A stretch of DNA of 64,000 bases from Clostridia bacterium (GCA_028280575.1 JANQLN010000079.1:1-64000), one strand, 5' to 3'; positions 1 to 8,119 are shown, counted from the first letter of the stretch. A program made the numbers and translations. The notes: generated from the sequence alone by a model not told the origin.

Positions 1-99
1 AAAGCGTTAAATATCCAGATATTCGCCGTTTTTTTGAAGAATTTGGACAAAAAAATGAATCAAAAATATATGTACAGGAGTTCTGTCCAAGGCTCCTAG
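1..99. repeat. Palindromic repeat family A, right half (cut by window start)
   Basis: Bases 1-30 are identical to 25051-25080, and similarity continues with substitutions to the CTCCTAG end (93-99), which matches the right end of the complete copy at 24982-25149. The left half lies outside the window. It ends about 25 bases before the metG promoter. No coding sequence is seen in it. Probably a MITE- or REP-like element; see the full copy. Confidence 0.8.
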
Positions 100-123
100 C
101 AATTTGATCATTTTGCCAAAGGC

Positions 124-152
124 TTGAAAAAAAGTATTGTTAATTGTATAGT
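124..152 (+). promoter_or_regulatory. Putative sigma-A promoter of metG
   Basis: TTGAAA (124-129), a 17-base spacer and TATAGT (147-152). Transcription would start near 159, about 55 bases before the TTG start of metG. The promoter overlaps an open extension of the metG frame, which argues that the extension is not translated. Confidence 0.6.
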
Positions 153-213
153 ATATTTATGGCAGGCTTATGCAATTAAAAGAAAACAGTTGTCAAATGG
201 GAGGCAGGATAAG

Positions 214-2160
214 TTGAAGCGAAAAAAATATTATATTACTACCGCAATAGTATATACGTCCAAAAAACCTCATATAGGAAATACATATGAAGCTGTCCTG
301 GCAGACAGTATTGCAAGATTTAAGAGGCTTTTAGGATATGATGTGTTCTTTCTTACAGGTACCGACGAGCATGGACAGAAGATTCAACAGGTTGCCCGGG
401 AAAACGGAATAACACCTAAACAGCATGTTGATAAGGTGGCAGGGCAAATAAAAGACATCTGGGATATGATGAATACAAGCTATGACAAATTCATCAGAAC
501 TACCGACGGCTACCATGAAAAAGCCGTACAGAACATATTTAAAAGCTTGTATAACAAAGGAGACATTTACAAAGGCAAGTACAAGGGCCTTTATTGTACA
601 CCCTGTGAATCGTTTTTTACTGAAACCCAGCTGGTAGAAGGTAAATGTCCCGATTGTAAAAGGGAAGTCCAGAAAACGGAGGAAGAAGCCTACTTTTTTA
701 AGTTAGGCAAGTACCAGGATAAATTAATCAAATACATTGAAGACAATCCCGGGTTCATACAGCCTGAGTCCAGAAAGAATGAAATGATGAATAACTTTCT
801 CAAAAAAGGATTGCAGGATTTATGTGTTTCAAGGACTTCATTTGATTGGGGAGTACCTGTGACCTTTGACGGAGGACATGTTATTTATGTATGGATAGAT
901 GCGCTTAGTAACTATATAACTGCTTTGGGCTTTGACCCGGAAGGAGAATGTGGAGAATTATACAATAATAACTGGCCTGCCGATGTACACTTGATAGGCA
1001 AGGATATTCTGAGGTTTCATACGATATACTGGCCTATTATGCTAATGGCACTGGAACTGCCTCTTCCCAGGCAGGTCTTTGGTCATCCCTGGCTCCTGGT
1101 AGGCAGCGACAAGATGAGCAAATCAAAGGGGAATGTTCTATATGCGGACGATCTGGTTAAGCATTTTGGAGTGGATGCGGTCAGATACTATGTGCTGCAT
1201 GAAATGCCCTTTGCCCAGGACGGCACTATAACATATGAGCTGTTGATAAGCAGAATAAACTCAGATTTGTCTAACATACTTGGAAATCTTGTAAACAGGA
1301 CGTTAGCAATGATAAATAAATACTTTGACGGTATAATAATTAAGGGCAGGGAGGGGCAGCCTGTTGATGAGGAACTTAAAAGTATGGCAATGAGTACGGT
1401 TGAAAATACTGCTGAAAAAATGGAAAAATTAAAGGTTTCCGAAGCTATGGATGAAATATGGAATCTTCTTAGAAGAAGCAATAAGTATATTGATGAGACA
1501 ATGCCATGGATACTTGGCAGGGACGGGTCTAAAAAAGACAGGCTTGCAGCAGTCCTGTACAACCTGGCTGAGGTAATAAGAATAGCGTCTGTGCTTTTGG
1601 GCCCTTTTATGCCTGAGACAGCTGCGAAAATCCAGCAGCAAATAAATACAAAGGATGTTGGTTGGGACAGTATACAGGATTTTGGAAAAATCCGGGAGGG
1701 AACAAAAGTCGGAGAGGCCTCTCCACTCTTTGTACGGATAGATGAAAAAAAGAAAATGGATGAAATCGGCAACGCAGAAAAAAGCAGTGCTGAAAACAAA
1801 AAGGGTAATAAAAAAATAAAGGAAACGGGAAGCTTTGAGAATATTACCATTGATGATTTTGCCAAAATAGACTTAAGAGTGGCAAAAGTGCTGGAGGCTG
1901 AAAAAATTGAAGGCACAGACAAGCTTATAAAATTCAAGCTCAAGCTTGGTGATGAAGTAAGGCAGGTGGTATCGGGAATAGCAAAATACTATAAGCCTGA
2001 TGAGCTTAAAGGTATGGATGTTATACTGGTTGCCAACTTAAAACCTGTAAAGCTTAAAGGGGTCGAGTCCCAGGGAATGATACTTACAGCATCAGGCAAA
2101 AAGGACTTGGTTCTTCTAACCACCGATAAGGATACGGACAGCGGCAACAAAGTAAGCTGA
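214..2160 (+). CDS. metG: Methionyl-tRNA synthetase
   Basis: Charges tRNA-Met with methionine in the cytoplasm. The class I Rossmann core carries PHIGN (19-23, the HIGH box), a CxxC pair at Cys128/131 with a second CxxC near 145 (zinc knuckle), and KMSKS at about 300-304. A lysine- and glutamate-rich linker near 515-545 leads to a C-terminal Trbp111/OB tRNA-binding domain (about 550-648), typical of the long dimeric bacterial form. The TTG at 214 is chosen because GGAGG lies 9 bases upstream and the protein then begins MKRKKYYITT, as in family members; the frame stays open to 124 but that stretch holds the promoter. Length 648 residues, normal. A palindromic repeat follows directly. Confidence 0.97.
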   Translation: MKRKKYYITTAIVYTSKKPHIGNTYEAVLADSIARFKRLLGYDVFFLTGTDEHGQKIQQVARENGITPKQHVDKVAGQIKDIWDMMNTSYDKFIRTTDGYHEKAVQNIFKSLYNKGDIYKGKYKGLYCTPCESFFTETQLVEGKCPDCKREVQKTEEEAYFFKLGKYQDKLIKYIEDNPGFIQPESRKNEMMNNFLKKGLQDLCVSRTSFDWGVPVTFDGGHVIYVWIDALSNYITALGFDPEGECGELYNNNWPADVHLIGKDILRFHTIYWPIMLMALELPLPRQVFGHPWLLVGSDKMSKSKGNVLYADDLVKHFGVDAVRYYVLHEMPFAQDGTITYELLISRINSDLSNILGNLVNRTLAMINKYFDGIIIKGREGQPVDEELKSMAMSTVENTAEKMEKLKVSEAMDEIWNLLRRSNKYIDETMPWILGRDGSKKDRLAAVLYNLAEVIRIASVLLGPFMPETAAKIQQQINTKDVGWDSIQDFGKIREGTKVGEASPLFVRIDEKKKMDEIGNAEKSSAENKKGNKKIKETGSFENITIDDFAKIDLRVAKVLEAEKIEGTDKLIKFKLKLGDEVRQVVSGIAKYYKPDELKGMDVILVANLKPVKLKGVESQGMILTASGKKDLVLLTTDKDTDSGNKVS

Positions 2161-2161
2161 T

Positions 2162-2268
2162 TTTGAGAGTTTCCCCATTTTTTAAAACAGGTATAAATTC
2201 ATTCCCAATGATAACTGTTTCATTATACACATAAATCTTCTCAATGTTAAAAATGGGGAAACTCAAAT
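2162..2268. repeat. Palindromic repeat family B, full copy
   Basis: About 107 bases whose ends are inverted copies of each other: TTTGAG..TTTCCCCATTTTTTAA on the left against TTAAAAATGGGGAAACTCAAA on the right. It starts two bases after the metG stop. The right half (2207-2267) recurs at 10745-10805 with 4 mismatches in 61. It can fold into a long hairpin and could end metG transcription, but its recurrence suggests a small mobile palindrome. No long open frame. Confidence 0.8.
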
Positions 2269-2279
2269 AAGCTGATAGA

Positions 2280-2308
2280 TTTACTTATTTATGTTAATGT
2301 AGTAAAAT
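2280..2308 (+). promoter_or_regulatory. Putative promoter of tatD
   Basis: TTTACT (2280-2285), 17-base spacer, TAAAAT (2303-2308). It lies immediately after the family B repeat and about 38 bases before the tatD start. Confidence 0.45.
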
Positions 2309-2345
2309 AGAACATAGAAAATGAAAAACCGGAGTGGAGCCGCAG

Positions 2346-3119
2346 ATGCTTATAGATACGCATGCCCATTATGATGACGGCAGGTTTAACGAAGACCGGC
2401 ATGAAATAATTGAAAGAGTACACAGGGAAGGTGTTTCATATATACTGAATCCGTCTTCAAGCCTGTCTTCAGTCGCTGAAACGATTTCCCTGTCCCAAAA
2501 ATACGGATATGTATATTCTGCCGTAGGCATACATCCTCACAGCATAAGTGAAGCGAATGAAAATACCATGGCAGTTATAAAAAATTTCGCTTCAAATAGC
2601 AAGGTAGCTGCAATAGGTGAAATCGGCCTTGACTATTATTATGACAACAGTCCCAGGGAGGTCCAGAAATATTGGTTTGCAAAGCAGGTCAGCCTGGCGG
2701 GAGAATTAAAGCTGCCGGTAATTATACATGACAGGGATGCTCATGAAGATGTCTTAAATATAATAAAAAAAGAACAGGCATATAAGACGGGAGGGGTTTT
2801 TCATGCATTTTCCGGCAGTGTTGAAATGGCAAGGGAGCTTGTGGAATTGGGATTTTACATTTCCGTAGGCGGTGTGGTTACATTCAAAAATGCCAAAAAA
2901 ATTATTGATGTTGTAAAATATATACCGGAGGACAGGCTTCTCCTGGAAACTGATGCACCCTACCTGACTCCTGAGCCTAAAAGGGGAAAAAGAAATGATT
3001 CCGGCAACCTGATATATATTTTGGAAAAAGCAGCTGCTATAAAAGGAGTTGAAGCGGAGGAGCTGGCAAAGATAACATCTGAAAATGCTATAAGGCTCTT
3101 TGGTTTTGGAGGAGAATAA
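2346..3119 (+). CDS. tatD: TatD family metal-dependent hydrolase (DNase-like)
   Basis: A TIM-barrel amidohydrolase-fold protein of the TatD/YcfH family, whose members act as Mg-dependent 3'-5' exonucleases or phosphoesterases. Visible metal-ligand motifs in order: DTHAHYDD (4-11), GEIGLDYYY, HDRDAHED, FHAFSGS and LETDAPYL. Length 257 residues, usual for the family. The ATG at 2346 is chosen because GGAGTGG lies 8 bases upstream; an in-frame GTG at 2334 sits inside that site. It follows metG, a pairing common in Firmicutes. The next gene begins two bases after its stop, so the two are probably co-transcribed. The physiological substrate cannot be told from sequence. Confidence 0.93.
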   Translation: MLIDTHAHYDDGRFNEDRHEIIERVHREGVSYILNPSSSLSSVAETISLSQKYGYVYSAVGIHPHSISEANENTMAVIKNFASNSKVAAIGEIGLDYYYDNSPREVQKYWFAKQVSLAGELKLPVIIHDRDAHEDVLNIIKKEQAYKTGGVFHAFSGSVEMARELVELGFYISVGGVVTFKNAKKIIDVVKYIPEDRLLLETDAPYLTPEPKRGKRNDSGNLIYILEKAAAIKGVEAEELAKITSENAIRLFGFGGE

Positions 3120-3121
3120 TA

Positions 3122-3823
3122 ATGAAAAAATTCTTTCTTGTACTGATTTGCGCAGTAATTATCCTGTTTTTCATCGGCTTTAACTATTTACTTTGGGATA
3201 GGGAAAACAAGGCGGAGGATATTAAAACTTTAAAAAATACAAATGACAGCAATGATGTTACCATAAATTACCTTTCCAAAGAAATGAAAAGGCTGAATGA
3301 TGAAAATGAAGGCTATGTGAAAGAGCTGGACCGATTGACAAAGGATATTGAGCTGCTCAATAAGAAGGTTAACGATTCGGCTATGGTGAACAGCGAATTG
3401 AAAAAGGAGCTTTCAAGCAAGGAAGAAAGTATAGGGTTTCTTAAAGATGGATACGACAATCAGGCACTTGCCGCTATTATAAACGGCTGGGTGGAAAATT
3501 TGAATGAGGGAAACTTTTTTGAAGCATATGAAATCAGATTTGGTCATGGAATCAACAGTGAAAATGGTTTGACTTTGGAGGCATTTACTTTGTTGTTCAA
3601 AGGCATTGTAAAACAAATTGCGGTAGAGTCAATTGACGAACATATGGGAGAAGATATTAAAGCAAATGGTCAAAAGGCCTTTAATGTAGTGCTTGAAGCA
3701 GTAGTGGATGAAACAGTTGAAAATACATATTTCACCAACGGCAAAAACAGCAGGATATTTGTAATGGATTTTGATAGGAGTACAAGCAATTGGGTCATTA
3801 CAGACATAATGCAGCAGGATTAA
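3122..3823 (+). CDS. Membrane-anchored coiled-coil protein, unknown function
   Basis: I do not recognise a named family. One N-terminal membrane segment (about 5-24) is followed by a charged heptad-like region (about 35-105, rich in Leu, Glu, Lys and Asn) that should form a coiled coil. A C-terminal domain of about 120 residues (115-233) has the alpha+beta pattern seen in NTF2-like extracytoplasmic domains: an AALAAIINGWVENLNEGNF-type helix pair, then strands. The domain guess is inference. The ribosome binding site GGAGGAG lies in the end of tatD, so the gene is translated from the tatD message. The product probably faces outside the membrane. Confidence 0.75.
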   Translation: MKKFFLVLICAVIILFFIGFNYLLWDRENKAEDIKTLKNTNDSNDVTINYLSKEMKRLNDENEGYVKELDRLTKDIELLNKKVNDSAMVNSELKKELSSKEESIGFLKDGYDNQALAAIINGWVENLNEGNFFEAYEIRFGHGINSENGLTLEAFTLLFKGIVKQIAVESIDEHMGEDIKANGQKAFNVVLEAVVDETVENTYFTNGKNSRIFVMDFDRSTSNWVITDIMQQD

Positions 3824-3845
3824 ACTGCTCAAAGCCATACCAATT

Positions 3846-3874
3846 TTGACAAATGATGAAATATGTAGTACAAT
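3846..3874 (+). promoter_or_regulatory. Strong sigma-A promoter upstream of carD
   Basis: A perfect TTGACA (3846-3851), 17-base spacer and TACAAT (3869-3874). The next gene starts at 4072, which implies a leader of about 190 bases. Confidence 0.75.
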
Positions 3875-3880
3875 AAAATG

Positions 3881-4071
3881 GTATACTTTTATTTTTATTG
3901 CTTATAAAAATAAAAAATTAAGTATTCGGAGGTAGGAATTATTGTATTGTGCTCTTCCGGTTGATTAGTAAAGCCTTTATGGACATGCCTTTTAAAGACT
4001 GTTCTGGGAATTTCCAAATACTAATGACAAGTTCTTAATATTAATGTGTAGTTTTTTTTGGAGGATTTTTA
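3881..4071 (+). promoter_or_regulatory. Long 5' leader of carD with possible leader peptide
   Basis: The transcribed leader holds an A/T-only hairpin (about 3886-3917) and a clear GGAGGT at 3928-3933. That site is followed 8 bases later by TTG at 3942 opening a short frame, M-Y-C-A-L-P-V-D-stop, ending at 3968. No match to a known riboswitch was recognised. The leader peptide is speculative: a GGAGGT can occur by chance. Confidence 0.3.
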
Positions 4072-4551
4072 ATGTTCAATGTAGGAGACAAGATAGTATA
4101 TCCCATGCACGGAGCTGGAATAATAGAGTCTATTGAAGAAAAGGAAATATTAGGTGAAAAGCAGAGCTATTATGTTGTCAAAATGCCGATTGGTGATATG
4201 AAGGTAATGATTCCGACAAATAACGTAGGGGATATTGGTATCAGAGAAATTATCAGTACCCAGGATGTGGACAAGGTAATGGAAATTCTAAAGGAAAACG
4301 GTATAAATGTTACTAGCAATTGGAACAAAAGATATCGTGAAAACATGGTAAAGATTAAAAGCGGGGACATCTTTGAAGTTGCAGAAGTTGTCAGAACTCT
4401 AATGCTGAGAGATAGGGAAAAAGGATTGTCGACTGGAGAGAGGAAGATGCTTAACAGTGCAAGGCAGATATTAATTAGTGAACTGGTTCTTGCTAAAGGT
4501 ATCAATCAGCATGATTTAGAGAGTTTGATTGATAGTTACATAAGCGTTTAA
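4072..4551 (+). CDS. carD: CarD/CdnL-type RNA polymerase-binding regulator
   Basis: A 159-residue protein of the CarD_CdnL_TRCF family. The N-terminal Tudor-like RNA polymerase interaction domain (about 1-60; begins MFNVGDKIVYPMHGAG) is followed by a helical DNA-binding domain (about 70-159). Family members bind the beta subunit at promoters and stabilise open complexes, notably at rRNA promoters; in clostridia and bacilli the role is less studied. It is preceded by its own strong promoter and a long leader, with a GGAGG site 8 bases before the ATG. The PIN/TRAM gene 27 bases downstream and ispD form the usual Firmicute neighbourhood for this gene. Confidence 0.92.
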   Translation: MFNVGDKIVYPMHGAGIIESIEEKEILGEKQSYYVVKMPIGDMKVMIPTNNVGDIGIREIISTQDVDKVMEILKENGINVTSNWNKRYRENMVKIKSGDIFEVAEVVRTLMLRDREKGLSTGERKMLNSARQILISELVLAKGINQHDLESLIDSYISV

Positions 4552-4578
4552 CAATTTATAGCAGGGGAGACGGATAAA

Positions 4579-5643
4579 ATGCTGAATAATATTATCAGGA
4601 TATCCTTTGCAGTAGTGGGAGGCATAACCGGTTTTTCACTTACAAAAACTGTTATACTTACATATGGCTTACATACCGATGGTATAGGTTTGTTGATATA
4701 TACTGTTTTTTCAGGTCTTACCGCTTTCATATTTTATTCAGCCGGTAACAGGCTGATAAAAGTTATATCCAAAAACCTTGACGGCCTGGAGAAGCTTATT
4801 CAGAGCATGACCCTTTATGAGCTTACAATCAGCAGTGTGGGACTTATTATTGGATTGATAATTGCAAATCTTATAACTATTCCAATTGTCAAGGTCAACA
4901 TTATAGGAGTGCCTGTATCCATAACGGTGAATATACTTTTCGGGTTTATGGGTATATACATAGCCGCAGGTAAAAGAAATGAAACCCTGCATGATTTCTT
5001 TAAAGAAAGAGATGGGGAGAAAAAATCAATTCCCATGCCCAAAATCATAGATACAAGTGTACTTATTGACGGAAGGATAGTAGATATAATCAGAAGCGGG
5101 TTTATGGAAGGCGTAATTATTATTCCCGAATTTGTGCTGGTTGAATTAAGGCATATTGCCGATTCACAGGATTCTTTAAAAAGAAACAGGGGAAGGCGGG
5201 GCCTGGATGTTATTAACATGATCCGCAATGAACTTGGCTATCCTGTAAAAATTGACAATACCAGGCTTCCTGAGGGCGGAGAGGTTGACAGTGAGCTTCT
5301 TGGAGTTGCCAAAAAGCAAAACGGGTGTATTGTAACCACTGATTTTAATCTGAATAAAGTGGCCAGTGTCCAGAATATTCATGTTCTTAATGTAAATGAG
5401 CTTGCCAATGCGGTTAAACCAATAGCCCTGCCGGGTGAAAATCTGGAAGTACAGGTAATAAAGGATGGAAAAGAAAATGGGCAGGGAATCGGTTATATGG
5501 AAGACGGAACAATGATAGTGGTAGACGGGGGCCATACCCATATCGGGGAAAAGATAAATGTGGTTGTTACAAGCGTTTTGCAAACGGCTGCCGGTAGAAT
5601 GATATTTGCAAAGCCAAAGATCCCGGTTGAAAAAGCAATTTAA
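4579..5643 (+). CDS. Membrane PIN/TRAM domain protein (YacL-like)
   Basis: A 354-residue protein with four predicted membrane segments in the first 140 residues, then a PIN-like nuclease domain (about 150-270). The PIN domain opens with DTSVLIDGRIVDI and ends near VTTDFNLNK, so acidic metal-binding residues are present. A C-terminal TRAM domain (about 290-350; EDGTMIVVDGG) follows. This architecture is that of Bacillus YacL, conserved next to carD and ispD. PIN domains suggest RNA cleavage and TRAM suggests RNA binding, but the cellular role is not established. It is likely co-transcribed with carD (27-base gap). Confidence 0.93.
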   Translation: MLNNIIRISFAVVGGITGFSLTKTVILTYGLHTDGIGLLIYTVFSGLTAFIFYSAGNRLIKVISKNLDGLEKLIQSMTLYELTISSVGLIIGLIIANLITIPIVKVNIIGVPVSITVNILFGFMGIYIAAGKRNETLHDFFKERDGEKKSIPMPKIIDTSVLIDGRIVDIIRSGFMEGVIIIPEFVLVELRHIADSQDSLKRNRGRRGLDVINMIRNELGYPVKIDNTRLPEGGEVDSELLGVAKKQNGCIVTTDFNLNKVASVQNIHVLNVNELANAVKPIALPGENLEVQVIKDGKENGQGIGYMEDGTMIVVDGGHTHIGEKINVVVTSVLQTAAGRMIFAKPKIPVEKAI

Positions 5644-5734
5644 ATATATATGGAATATAAATAGTTTTACAAGGCTTTTAATAGTGTCAAAGCAAGATCA
5701 TAACATAAGCAGAATGCTCATCAAGGAGGTTTAT

Positions 5735-6418
5735 TTGTTTACCAGTGCTGTTATTGTTGCTGCCGGAGCAGGAAAACGTATGGGCGAGGACATTAATAAA
5801 CAGTTTTTCGAGCTAAACGGTGTGCCTGTTGTTGTCAGAACATTAGAAATATTTGCAAAAAGCAGCTTTATTAATGAAATTATTCTTGTTTTAAGCAATA
5901 ATGATATTCTTTATTTTAAAAACCATATTCTAGCCGGAGGTACTTTCAATAAGCTCTCATCTGTAGTTACAGGAGGCAGGACAAGGCAGATATCCGTGTT
6001 TAACGGGCTGCAAAGGGTATCCCCCGGCACCGATGTCGTACTGGTACATGATGGTGCCAGGCCATTTGTCAAGGATGATGTTCTAAAAAATTGCATTTTT
6101 GGTGCTATGGAGCTTGGAGGAGCTTGTGCTGGGATACCGGTTAAGGACACAATTAAAAAAACGGACGGCAAATTAATAAAAGAAACGCTTGACAGAAGCT
6201 GTTTGTGGGCAATACAAACCCCACAGGCTTTTAAGTACCATATCTTAATGGATGCACACAAAAAAGCCCGGGCGGAAGGATTTTCAGGGACCGATGATTC
6301 CGTACTTGTTGAAAGGACAGGAATAAGGCCCGGAATTGTTATGGGCGGTTATGACAATATTAAGATTACAACAAAGGAAGACCTTGACCTTGCCCAAATA
6401 ATACTGGAGAAAAAATGA
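5735..6418 (+). CDS. ispD: 2-C-methyl-D-erythritol 4-phosphate cytidylyltransferase
   Basis: Transfers CMP from CTP to MEP in the non-mevalonate isoprenoid pathway. The nucleotide-binding loop AAGAGKRMG, VLVHDGARPF, the GIPVKDTIK segment, RSCLWAIQTPQAF and TDDSVLVE are all present, so the active site looks intact. The TTG at 5735 is chosen because AAGGAGGT lies 4 bases upstream and the protein then begins MFTSAVIVAAGAGKRMG; an open extension runs back into the previous gene. Length 227 residues, normal. It ends 10 bases before the end of a minus-strand ispF-like gene, so ispD and that gene are convergent rather than in the usual tandem order. Confidence 0.95.
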   Translation: MFTSAVIVAAGAGKRMGEDINKQFFELNGVPVVVRTLEIFAKSSFINEIILVLSNNDILYFKNHILAGGTFNKLSSVVTGGRTRQISVFNGLQRVSPGTDVVLVHDGARPFVKDDVLKNCIFGAMELGGACAGIPVKDTIKKTDGKLIKETLDRSCLWAIQTPQAFKYHILMDAHKKARAEGFSGTDDSVLVERTGIRPGIVMGGYDNIKITTKEDLDLAQIILEKK

Positions 6419-6428
6419 AGGGCTGCGG

Positions 6429-6905
6429 CTATAAGCTTTCAACTGTTACACAGGCGAAAACCTGGATGCCAATTCCTTTTCCAAACTGAGTGAGGCCCTC
6501 TCCGGTAGTTGCGGTTATTCCTATACAGCTTTCCTGCAAATCTAAGAACTCTGACAGGCTCCGGCGCATGTCGCCTATTTTGGGGCTGATTTTAGGGATA
6601 AGGCATTCAATAGATAGCGAAACATGGACTATACTTCCATTAAGATGCTTAAGTGCTTCTTCCAGGTATGCCCTACTGTCCGTTATTCCTTGGTTGTGGC
6701 ACATATCGTCACTTATTTTGCCTAATATGTTAACACATGTAATGCCGCTAACCGCATTTGTTATTGCGTGGAGCACTACATCTGCATCGCTGTTACCCTT
6801 TAGAGGAGGTTCGCCTTCAAAAATTATTCCGCCCAATAAAAGCTTTTTATCCTTGTTACTATAATCAAATCTATGACTGTCCTGCCCGATTCCAAACCTG
6901 ACCAT
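6429..6905 (-). CDS. Divergent IspF-like protein (MECDP synthase family)
   Basis: A 158-residue homologue of 2-C-methyl-D-erythritol 2,4-cyclodiphosphate synthase. The zinc-ligand positions are kept (Asp9 and His11 in GQDSH, His46 in DVVLHAI), as are GDMRRSL and an ATTGE segment. However, several residues conserved in IspF differ: GHSDADV is GNSDADV, the Asp after the third ligand is Asn50, the GDIG motif is NILG, and HFPDTDP is not recognisable. GFTGR near the C-terminus is also altered. It has its own promoter (6937-6965) and AAAGGA 8 bases before the ATG. It may be a repurposed paralogue; whether a canonical ispF exists elsewhere cannot be seen. Confidence 0.8.
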   Translation of the reverse strand: MVRFGIGQDSHRFDYSNKDKKLLLGGIIFEGEPPLKGNSDADVVLHAITNAVSGITCVNILGKISDDMCHNQGITDSRAYLEEALKHLNGSIVHVSLSIECLIPKISPKIGDMRRSLSEFLDLQESCIGITATTGEGLTQFGKGIGIQVFACVTVESL

Positions 6906-6936
6906 GTAATTATTCCTTTCTTTTTATATTATCTCT

Positions 6937-6965
6937 ATTATATTAAAGCAGCATATAACCATCAA
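6937..6965 (-). promoter_or_regulatory. Promoter of the ispF-like gene
   Basis: On the minus strand: TTGATG (6965-6960), 17-base spacer, TATAAT (6942-6937), about 30 bases before the start codon. Confidence 0.6.
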
Positions 6966-7075
6966 TAAAAAAACAAAAAAATTTCCAAAAAAATCATTAT
7001 TCCATAATAAAGATTAATTTTATTGGCAATAATAGTTAAGAGGTAAAACAGCTTTAAAAAAAATGGAGGGATTTT

Positions 7076-7879
7076 ATGAAAAATAGGATAGTTTTTTTGA
7101 TAGCGCTTGTTTTGGTGTTAACGGCAGCTACGGGTTTATTTGCCGCATATGCCGGGGATAGTAAGGAATTAGCCAGTGTCAATGACGAAGCTGTACCTGT
7201 ATTTGAAAAGGTGAGTTATGCCAGCGGAGTTGTCAATGCAAGCTTTCTTAACATGAGGCAGGGGCCGTCAACAGATTATACTGTTTCAAAGGTATTGAAA
7301 AAAGGACAAACCGTTAATATTATCGGAAAGATGGGTTCATGGTATGCTGCAATTGATGCGGATAGCGGCATTATCGGATGCTTGCACAGTAGTTATATCA
7401 CTATGCCTGCCTCTGTTGACTTAACGTCAGAGAAGCTTCCCGACCCTGACAGGAAAGAGGAAGAAAAAGAAACTGATAAAGGTGCAGTGCTTGATGTTTC
7501 TGAAAATGAAAAGGTTCTTCTCGACTTGATCAATGAATCAAGAATAGAGGCAGGTCTTAAACCTCTTGAATTTGATCCGATACTTTTAAGGGTAGCGAGG
7601 TTAAAAGCACAGGATATGGTAGACAATAATTATTTTTCACATCAATCCAATGACTTTGGTTCACCCTGGGATATGATGAGAAAGTATGATATAGCTTTTG
7701 CTACGGCAGGTGAGAACATAGCCGGCAATAAAACCATTGAGGGAGCTTTTAATGCGTGGATCAATTCGGAAGCGCATAAAAAGAACATTTTGAATGATAA
7801 ATTCAGCCATACGGGAATAGGTATAGTGGAAAGCCCGGCTTATGGTAAGATACTGGTCCAGCAATTTATCGGCAAATAA
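7076..7879 (+). CDS. Secreted SH3-CAP domain protein (YkwD-like)
   Basis: A 267-residue exported protein. A signal peptide (about 1-26) is followed by a bacterial SH3 domain (about 50-105; NASFLNMRQGPSTDY is the typical start) and a charged linker. The C-terminal CAP/SCP domain (about 140-267) carries LINESRIEAGLKPL, a FSHQS histidine, GENIAG and WINSEAHKKNIL, with the conserved His and Glu residues of the CAP cavity. SH3 domains of this type bind cell wall; bacterial CAP proteins related to YkwD and SafA-associated factors are poorly defined. GGAGG lies 8 bases before the ATG. It starts a run of three wall-targeted genes, each with its own terminator. Confidence 0.92.
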   Translation: MKNRIVFLIALVLVLTAATGLFAAYAGDSKELASVNDEAVPVFEKVSYASGVVNASFLNMRQGPSTDYTVSKVLKKGQTVNIIGKMGSWYAAIDADSGIIGCLHSSYITMPASVDLTSEKLPDPDRKEEEKETDKGAVLDVSENEKVLLDLINESRIEAGLKPLEFDPILLRVARLKAQDMVDNNYFSHQSNDFGSPWDMMRKYDIAFATAGENIAGNKTIEGAFNAWINSEAHKKNILNDKFSHTGIGIVESPAYGKILVQQFIGK

Positions 7880-7911
7880 ACCGGAGCTTTTGCCAGAGTG
7901 AAAGCGGGGAG

Positions 7912-7967
7912 TGTATACCATATGGGATGTCTTTAATTCCTGGAACATGACCTTTGAAATACAAGCA
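7912..7967. repeat. Palindromic repeat family C, diverged left half
   Basis: Resembles 15229-15284: the blocks CTTTAATTCCT and CTTTGAAATACAA are shared, with roughly three quarters of bases identical by eye. It lies in the 312-base gap 7880-8191, which otherwise holds a terminator and the promoter of the next gene. It is degenerate compared with the copy at 15235-15345. Confidence 0.55.
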
Positions 7968-8051
7968 TTTTGCTTATATCATAATCTTTTGGGTATTACG
8001 CATGTATTATTCCGCATGGCTTCTAATCCCCGCTTTTAAGTAAGCTTCCCG

Positions 8052-8094
8052 CCCTATTTCATATTTTTTTCGTAAAATATGAAATAGGGGTTTT
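8052..8094 (+). terminator. Strong hairpin terminator after the CAP gene
   Basis: CCCTATTTCATATTTT (8052-8067) pairs perfectly with AAAATATGAAATAGGG (8074-8089) and is followed by GTTTT. A 16-base perfect stem. Confidence 0.8.
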
Positions 8095-8110
8095 ATGTCT
8101 ACACAAAGAA

Positions 8111-8119
8111 TGCTATAAT
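8111..8119 (+). promoter_or_regulatory. Extended -10 promoter of the first HxCxH protein gene
   Basis: TGCTATAAT (TG-N-TATAAT) at 8111-8119, followed by ATTA. No good -35 is seen 17 bases upstream. The same TGCTATAATAT string precedes the paralogous gene (9489-9499). Confidence 0.5.

Noticed and set aside
124-213. N-terminal extension of metG starting at TTG 124
   Set aside because: The stretch contains the likely promoter, lacks a ribosome binding site at its start, and would add residues absent from MetRS; TTG 214 has a well-placed GGAGG.
1188-1943. Long open frame (251 codons) on the minus strand inside metG
   Set aside because: It is antisense to a well-conserved gene, is rich in Ser, Leu and Ile as expected for a shadow frame, and has no ribosome binding site or known motif.
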